From contig NZ_FNDY01000025.1 in the NCBI RefSeq assembly GCF_900099895.1, positions 1-64,000 on the forward strand: DNA of 64,000 nt, in the 5' to 3' direction. Positions 59,959-64,000 of this stretch are shown here, one piece after another. How positions within the stretch are numbered: the first letter of the stretch is position 1; each line of letters starts with the position of its first letter. Made by a program: the position numbers and the translations under genes. Under the pieces are notes generated by a model. That model saw nothing but the letters and a program-made list of their open reading frames with translations, was not told where the DNA came from and did no database searches. This DNA comes from Paenibacillus naphthalenovorans. Lineage in GTDB: Bacteria > Bacillota > Bacilli > Paenibacillales > NBRC-103111.

Positions 59959-60981
59959 ATGAAAGCCGTTTATTATAATAAAGCTATGGATTTTTCCGTT
60001 CGTGAAACAGCCGATCCTGTGGTGAAGGATCATCAGGTGCTGCTTAAAGTTCATTCCTGCGGTGTTTGCCGCACAGATATTCACCTCCATCATGGGGAAT
60101 TTATGGCAGGCTTTCCCCTGATTCCCGGTCATGAGTTTGTGGGTGAAATTGCAGCGGTGGGCAAGGATGTGACCGGTTTTAAGCCCGGGGACAGGGTTTG
60201 TGCGGACAATACGGAGCTGTGCGGGCATTGTTATTACTGCAGGCGCAACCAGCCGCTTTACTGCGAGAACTTTTACTCGTTAGGCGTAAACGGCCCCGGA
60301 GGGTTTGCCGAGTATGTGGCGGTCAACCATGATAAAGTATTTCACTTAGGCGATTTGTCTTATGACCAGGGCGTTCTGGTCGAGCCGACGGCATGCGCCG
60401 TACACGGTTTGGATATGATGGATGTCAAACCGGGGGATGATATCCTCCTGTTCGGAACGGGACCGACGGGCATCATTTTGGCGCAGCTATTAAAGCATGC
60501 GGGAGCGGCAAATCTCGTTGTGGTGGCATCGGATGAACGAAAATTGGCCGTAGTCAAGGAACTGGGCGCTGATGAGACGGTTGTGATGAACCGCAGCGAC
60601 TATGCGGCGCATGAAAGCAAGCTTTTTGAGAAATTTCCCAAGGGCTTTGATATGGTGATCGACGCTACAGGGGCAAAGGAAGTGATTCAGCAAATGCCCA
60701 AGTTCGCCAAAATGGGAGCCAAGATTGTCATTTACGGCGTAGCTTCTGTCAGCGATGAGATCACGATTAGTCCTTACGAGGTATTCAGGAAAGAACTGAA
60801 AATCATCGGATCCTTTGCGCAAACGCATTGCTTTGACCGTGCGATCGCCTTTATCCGTAACGGGATCGTGAAGACTGACGGATTGATTACTCACCGGTTC
60901 AAGCTTGAAGATTTCGGCAAGGCGATTGAGCAGGTCGAAACGGGAAGAGGCCATATCAAGGTTGTAGTCGATGTCCAATGA
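59959..60981 (+). CDS. Zinc-dependent dehydrogenase 2 (polyol/threonine dehydrogenase-like)
   Basis: A 340-residue medium-chain dehydrogenase. The catalytic Zn residues are in SCGVCRTDIHLHHGE near 33 and PGHEFVGE near 57; structural cysteines are in CGHCYYCRRNQPLYC near 88-102. The NAD loop is GTGPTGIILAQL near 167. ATG 59959 has AAAGGGG ten bases upstream. It follows dehydrogenase 1 by 27 bases but is only distantly alike, so it may act on the next sugar alcohol or on a 6-carbon ketose step. Confidence 0.88.
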   Translation: MKAVYYNKAMDFSVRETADPVVKDHQVLLKVHSCGVCRTDIHLHHGEFMAGFPLIPGHEFVGEIAAVGKDVTGFKPGDRVCADNTELCGHCYYCRRNQPLYCENFYSLGVNGPGGFAEYVAVNHDKVFHLGDLSYDQGVLVEPTACAVHGLDMMDVKPGDDILLFGTGPTGIILAQLLKHAGAANLVVVASDERKLAVVKELGADETVVMNRSDYAAHESKLFEKFPKGFDMVIDATGAKEVIQQMPKFAKMGAKIVIYGVASVSDEITISPYEVFRKELKIIGSFAQTHCFDRAIAFIRNGIVKTDGLITHRFKLEDFGKAIEQVETGRGHIKVVVDVQ

Positions 60982-61023
60982 TGGGATAGACGTTCATCGC
61001 ATGTTGTTTTCCCGGTAAATCTG

Positions 61024-61065
61024 GAGAGCCACTGATCGGTAACTTTCAGTTGGCTCTCTTGTTGT
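61024..61065 (+). terminator. Probable terminator after the dehydrogenase pair
   Basis: GAGAGCCA and TGGCTCTC form the base of a stem extended by CTGA/TCAG with a mismatch, followed by a T-rich tract. Confidence 0.6.
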
Positions 61066-61094
61066 TATCCGGCGATTCGAAGGCTACCTGCCGA

Positions 61095-62018
61095 TTACCA
61101 TTTTCTGCTGCCCAGCAATTTTTCGCCTAATGGTGTAAGTACAGCCCGGTCATATTTGGTCCGCTCCCAATGGCGGGGATCTCCCGGGAAGGCATATCCT
61201 TCAGGCGTCAGTCTTTCGCTCCAGGAAGCGATTCTCGATTGAATCAACGCTTCATTATGCTCCTGTGCAGGGAACATGGAAATGTATTGGGCTAGACGCG
61301 GTTTGGTGGAGTGGTTTGGACGGATGCCATGCGGCTGCATGCTGTTGAATATCAGCAGATCACCGGCTTTGGTCACCACTTTGGTCGGGGTGTATCCGGT
61401 TGTATCCGGTTTATACGGATCCCGGTCCGCAGGCTGTGTTTTTACCCATTCATGAAAATCCCTGTACAGCTCGGGAATGCACTGGAAACCACCCATTTCA
61501 GCGTCCGTGTCGACAAGGGATAGAACCCCCTGCACATTTACGGGAATCGGGTTCAACGAAGTGTTGACGTCCCAGTGAATGAAGCTTTTGTAATCATGCC
61601 CCGGTTTTATCGGGAGATTGAGGTTGCAGCGGTCAATGCTTACCCATAATTTTTCCGTACCCCATATATCGACAAAGGCGTGGTATACTTTTTCATACAT
61701 GCGGTTGTCCCACAAATACTGATGATTATAGAGCTCCACCATACCGGTATTCATCAGTTCTTTCATTTGCATTTCCCGCCGGGGAGCGGTGTACCAGGTA
61801 GAAGGATCCTTAGGGTCCTTTTCTTCAAACTCCCAAATCAGATCGACTAAACGATCGATATGCTCCTTCGGGACGGCTTCTGAAACAATCACGTAACCGT
61901 TTTCTTTCCAGAACTTCCAATCCTCTTCACTGAGCACTTTGAGAGGCTCGTTATTCACGCGTTGATTCAATGGAATGGTAATTTCAAGGATATTGTTCAG
62001 CACTTCTTCTTTTTTCAT
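61095..62018 (-). CDS. Phytanoyl-CoA-dioxygenase-family Fe(II)/2-oxoglutarate oxygenase
   Basis: A 307-residue PhyH-family protein. The iron ligands are in FIHWDVNTS near residue 165 (His and Asp) and in MQPHGIRPN near 228 (His); the 2-oxoglutarate-binding Arg is likely in the following TKPRLAQY. Bacterial members hydroxylate very different small molecules, so no substrate can be named. ATG 62018 has AAGGAGG upstream. It is divergent from the LacI gene, and a LacI-like operator lies in its promoter, so it is probably the main target of that regulator. Confidence 0.88.
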   Translation of the reverse strand: MKKEEVLNNILEITIPLNQRVNNEPLKVLSEEDWKFWKENGYVIVSEAVPKEHIDRLVDLIWEFEEKDPKDPSTWYTAPRREMQMKELMNTGMVELYNHQYLWDNRMYEKVYHAFVDIWGTEKLWVSIDRCNLNLPIKPGHDYKSFIHWDVNTSLNPIPVNVQGVLSLVDTDAEMGGFQCIPELYRDFHEWVKTQPADRDPYKPDTTGYTPTKVVTKAGDLLIFNSMQPHGIRPNHSTKPRLAQYISMFPAQEHNEALIQSRIASWSERLTPEGYAFPGDPRHWERTKYDRAVLTPLGEKLLGSRKW

Positions 62019-62080
62019 AGCGTTATCCTCCTTCATTTGGGCTGCATTGTGAAATGCTCTTGCAGTGTCAGGTTAATGTA

Positions 62081-62100
62081 TGAAACGCATTTCATGTCAA
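62081..62100 (-). promoter_or_regulatory. Promoter -35 box and LacI-type operator of the PhyH gene
   Basis: On the minus strand a perfect TTGACA (62100-62095) is followed at once by TGAAATGCGTTTCA (62094-62081), an almost perfect palindrome. The operator fills the spacer, so bound repressor would block polymerase. It is not a true cre site, since the central CG is misplaced. Confidence 0.65.
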
Positions 62101-62151
62101 GGGGAAAATTTTAAAAATGTTAAAATGAATCTGGGGGGAGGGAAGTGGCTG

Positions 62152-63129
62152 ATGCCGAATATTAAACAAATTGCTAAAATCGCCGGGGTTTCCGTATCTA
62201 CGGTTTCCCGTGTAATCAATCATCATGCGTATGTAAGCGAAGACAAACGCAGGGCTGTCATGGAAGCGATCGTGCAGTTAAACTATTCGCGCAATCTGAA
62301 TGCCGTTCATCTCAGCAAAGGAACAACGAATATTATAGGCGTCATGGTGCCGAGTATAAATCACGCGTATTTTTCCAGATTGATGGAGGGCATCTCGAGC
62401 GAAGCCCTCATGAAAGATTACCAGCTCATGGTTTGCCAAACCAATTATAACCCCGTCAGCGAAGGCAAAGTTCTGGACATGCTGAAAATGAAACAGATGG
62501 ACGGCATTATCATAGGCTCGAAAACACTTGCGTGGGAACAAATCGAACCCTTTACCGAATACGGTCCCATTGTAGCGTGTGAGGATGCGGGCACGTCAGC
62601 GATCTCTTCTGTTTATCTGGATCATTACGATTGTTTCCGACAGGGAATGCGTTATTTAATAGAAAGAGGACACCGACAGATCGGATTCTGCCTGGGCAGG
62701 GCCGACAGCGCTAACAGCCTGAAGCGCCGGAGAGCATATGAGGATGCGTTGGCAGCGATTCACGAGGCCGTTCGGGAAGAATGGATGTTTTATCAATGCT
62801 TACGCATTGAAGACGGTTTGGCCGTAGTGCACCAATGGCTTCGGATGAGAGAACGGCCGACGGCACTTTTGGTGACAAGCGACCAAGTGGCGGCAGGGAT
62901 TATTACGGAGGCCCGAAAGAATGGGATCAGAATACCGGAGGATCTTGCTGTCATAGGATTTGACAATCAGCCGATCGCCCAAGTGTTTGATCTGACGACG
63001 ATAGATAATCAGCTGTTTGAAATGGGGAGTGCAGCATTTCAGATGGCTTATGATCACATCACGAAGAAAAGAACAAAGCCCGAAAACCGGGAGCTCGGGT
63101 ATCTATTGATTGAGCGTTCTACCGTTTGA
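62152..63129 (+). CDS. LacI-family transcriptional regulator
   Basis: A 325-residue LacI/GalR regulator. The N-terminal helix-turn-helix is IKQIAKIAGVSVSTVSRVIN, residues 4-23, then the hinge helix region, then a periplasmic-binding-like domain (GVMVPSINHAYFSRLMEGI near 63; AVIGFDNQPIA near 270). ATG 62152 follows GGGGGGAGGG; an earlier in-frame ATG has no site. It probably binds the palindrome at 62081-62094 and controls the divergent PhyH gene, with a sugar-like effector. Confidence 0.93.
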   Translation: MPNIKQIAKIAGVSVSTVSRVINHHAYVSEDKRRAVMEAIVQLNYSRNLNAVHLSKGTTNIIGVMVPSINHAYFSRLMEGISSEALMKDYQLMVCQTNYNPVSEGKVLDMLKMKQMDGIIIGSKTLAWEQIEPFTEYGPIVACEDAGTSAISSVYLDHYDCFRQGMRYLIERGHRQIGFCLGRADSANSLKRRRAYEDALAAIHEAVREEWMFYQCLRIEDGLAVVHQWLRMRERPTALLVTSDQVAAGIITEARKNGIRIPEDLAVIGFDNQPIAQVFDLTTIDNQLFEMGSAAFQMAYDHITKKRTKPENRELGYLLIERSTV

Positions 63130-63152
63130 ACTTGTCATCGCCACAACGAAAT

Positions 63153-63195
63153 ACGAACACACATTTGTATCCAATAAATACAAACGTGTGTTCGT
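63153..63195. terminator. Long stem-loop between convergent lacI and kinase genes
   Basis: ACGAACACACATTTGTAT pairs with ATACAAACGTGTGTTCGT at 17 of 18 positions, with a 7-base loop. T runs are weak on both sides, but the place between two converging genes suggests a two-way terminator. Confidence 0.65.
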
Positions 63196-63231
63196 AAATA
63201 AGCCATCGTGTAAAGAACGCCAACCAGATTG

Positions 63232-64000
63232 TCACCCATGAGGCAATACAATGTCGATTCGGGTGCCTTTATTCAATTCACTATGAATATTTAATTTTCC
63301 GTTATGAGATTCGATGATTTTATAGCTGAGCATTAAACCCAGTCCTGTGCCTTGCTCCTTGGTAGTATAAAATGGCTCCCCGATTTTTTTCAACCGGTCT
63401 TCAGAAATGCCGATTCCCTGGTCGATGAATTTGATGTACACTTCGTTCTGCTCCTGAGTGATGCTGCATTCTATGGTGATGTCCCCGCCGCGGGGCATGG
63501 ATTCAACGGCATTTTTCAAGATGTTGATAAATACCTGTTTGATTTGGTTTTCGTCGCAATTGATGGCTACCTGCTCATTCTCATAGAGCACGCGGATATT
63601 AACGTTATTGAGAATGGCTTGCGTATTCATTAAGGAAATGACGTGCTCGAGAATGGTGCTCAATTTTACTTTTTTGAATTCAATCGGATTCGGTTTGGCT
63701 AAATACATGAATTCGTTGACAATCTCATTGATGCGGTCCAGCTCGGAGATCATAATTTCATAATAATCTTTGTAAGAATCGTTCTTTTCTTTTAACAGCT
63801 GGGAGAATCCTTTAATCGAGGTCAGCGGATTACGGATTTCATGGGCTACACCCGCCGCCATTTGACCTACGAGGGACAGCTTTTCGGATCTTCGCATGAA
63901 TTCTTCCGTTTTCTTTCTCTCCGTGACATCCCGAAATACACTTTGAATCATGGATTCCCCCATGTATTTGTAAATATGGATGGCCGACGACTCTACTTCT
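63232..64000 (-). CDS. PAS-type sporulation/sensor histidine kinase, 5' end outside the window
   Basis: The C-terminal part of a sensor kinase; the frame stays open to the right edge (through the codons before ATG 63963, reading ESSAIHIYKYMGE), so the start lies beyond base 64000. A PAS-domain end (VFRDVTERKKTEE) leads into the phosphoacceptor helix AAGVAHEIRNPLTSIKGF, the N box INILKNAVESMP, the G1 box DQGIGIS, the F box GEPFYTTKEQ and the G2 box GTGLGLML. The form is close to KinA-E-like or NtrB-like soluble kinases of Bacillales. The signal it senses cannot be told from this part. Confidence 0.9.
   Translation of the reverse strand, partial: EVESSAIHIYKYMGESMIQSVFRDVTERKKTEEFMRRSEKLSLVGQMAAGVAHEIRNPLTSIKGFSQLLKEKNDSYKDYYEIMISELDRINEIVNEFMYLAKPNPIEFKKVKLSTILEHVISLMNTQAILNNVNIRVLYENEQVAINCDENQIKQVFINILKNAVESMPRGGDITIECSITQEQNEVYIKFIDQGIGISEDRLKKIGEPFYTTKEQGTGLGLMLSYKIIESHNGKLNIHSELNKGTRIDIVLPHG

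Noticed and set aside
62081-62094. Catabolite-responsive (cre) site for CcpA
   Set aside because: The arms TGAAA/TTTCA fit, but the central CG is shifted from the cre consensus. The neighbouring LacI gene is a better owner.
1-64000. CRISPR arrays, tRNA, rRNA, transposases, prophage genes
   Set aside because: Looked for by eye: no regularly spaced repeats, no tRNA cloverleaf with CCA end, no rRNA conserved blocks, and no transposase or phage structural motifs.

Overview
The window looks like a low-to-mid G+C Firmicute of the Paenibacillaceae (Paenibacillus-like). Signs are strong AGGAGG ribosome binding sites, frequent TTG/GTG starts, Rho-independent terminators, a GlpP antiterminator, a sigma-D type chemotaxis promoter, a YesM/YesN type two-component pair, a YerA-like deaminase and a luciferase-like oxidoreductase of the Bacillus BA3436 type. 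I see no rRNA, tRNA, CRISPR array, transposase or phage gene. The window ends inside a sensor kinase gene.

Layout. (1) 0.1-11.4 kb is a mixed chromosomal region: a 36-residue peptide, glpP, a HAD phosphatase, a nitrilase, a PcrA/UvrD-type helicase, an MFS exporter convergent with a LysR regulator, a polysaccharide deacetylase and a transmembrane chemoreceptor. (2) 11.5-20.8 kb is one long operon opened by a FadR-type GntR regulator with a visible promoter and operator: iron alcohol dehydrogenase, TRAP transporter dctPQM, aldehyde dehydrogenase, glcD, glcF. Together these could import or oxidise an alcohol or hydroxy acid through aldehyde and acid to an oxo acid. (3) 20.8-23 kb holds a histidine-phosphatase remnant, a luciferase-like oxidoreductase, a small orphan protein and a 480-bp promoter region with two abutting palindromes.

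(4) 23.0-46.7 kb is the main catabolic block. It holds enoyl-CoA hydratase 1, a benzoate-CoA-ligase-like enzyme, PaaX, a YerA-like deaminase, a cyclohexadienoyl-CoA-hydratase-like crotonase, an MBL hydrolase, a complete Liv-type ABC transporter, a soluble chemoreceptor and a second MBL hydrolase. After a terminator and a strong promoter comes a paaA-paaD'-paaB-paaC-'paaD-hbd-hbd2-thiolase-aldDH-ech2 operon, then paaY-ech3-fabH. It looks like an aerobic CoA-dependent aromatic acid pathway with its own uptake, taxis and repressor. It lacks paaE, paaG, paaK and paaZ, and paaD is split, so it is not the textbook phenylacetate set. This is the best candidate for something new here.

(5) 47.1-51.6 kb is a small GntR-controlled regulon (alpha/beta hydrolase plus amidohydrolase on one side, FAH-family enzyme plus a zinc-ribbon peptide on the other), with ATTGG-N5-CCAAT sites placed alike at the promoters. 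(6) 51.8-63.1 kb is a sugar or polyol locus: YesM/YesN pair, CUT2 ABC transporter, two zinc polyol dehydrogenases, and a phytanoyl-CoA-dioxygenase-family gene divergent from a LacI regulator. (7) A PAS-type histidine kinase is cut by the right edge.
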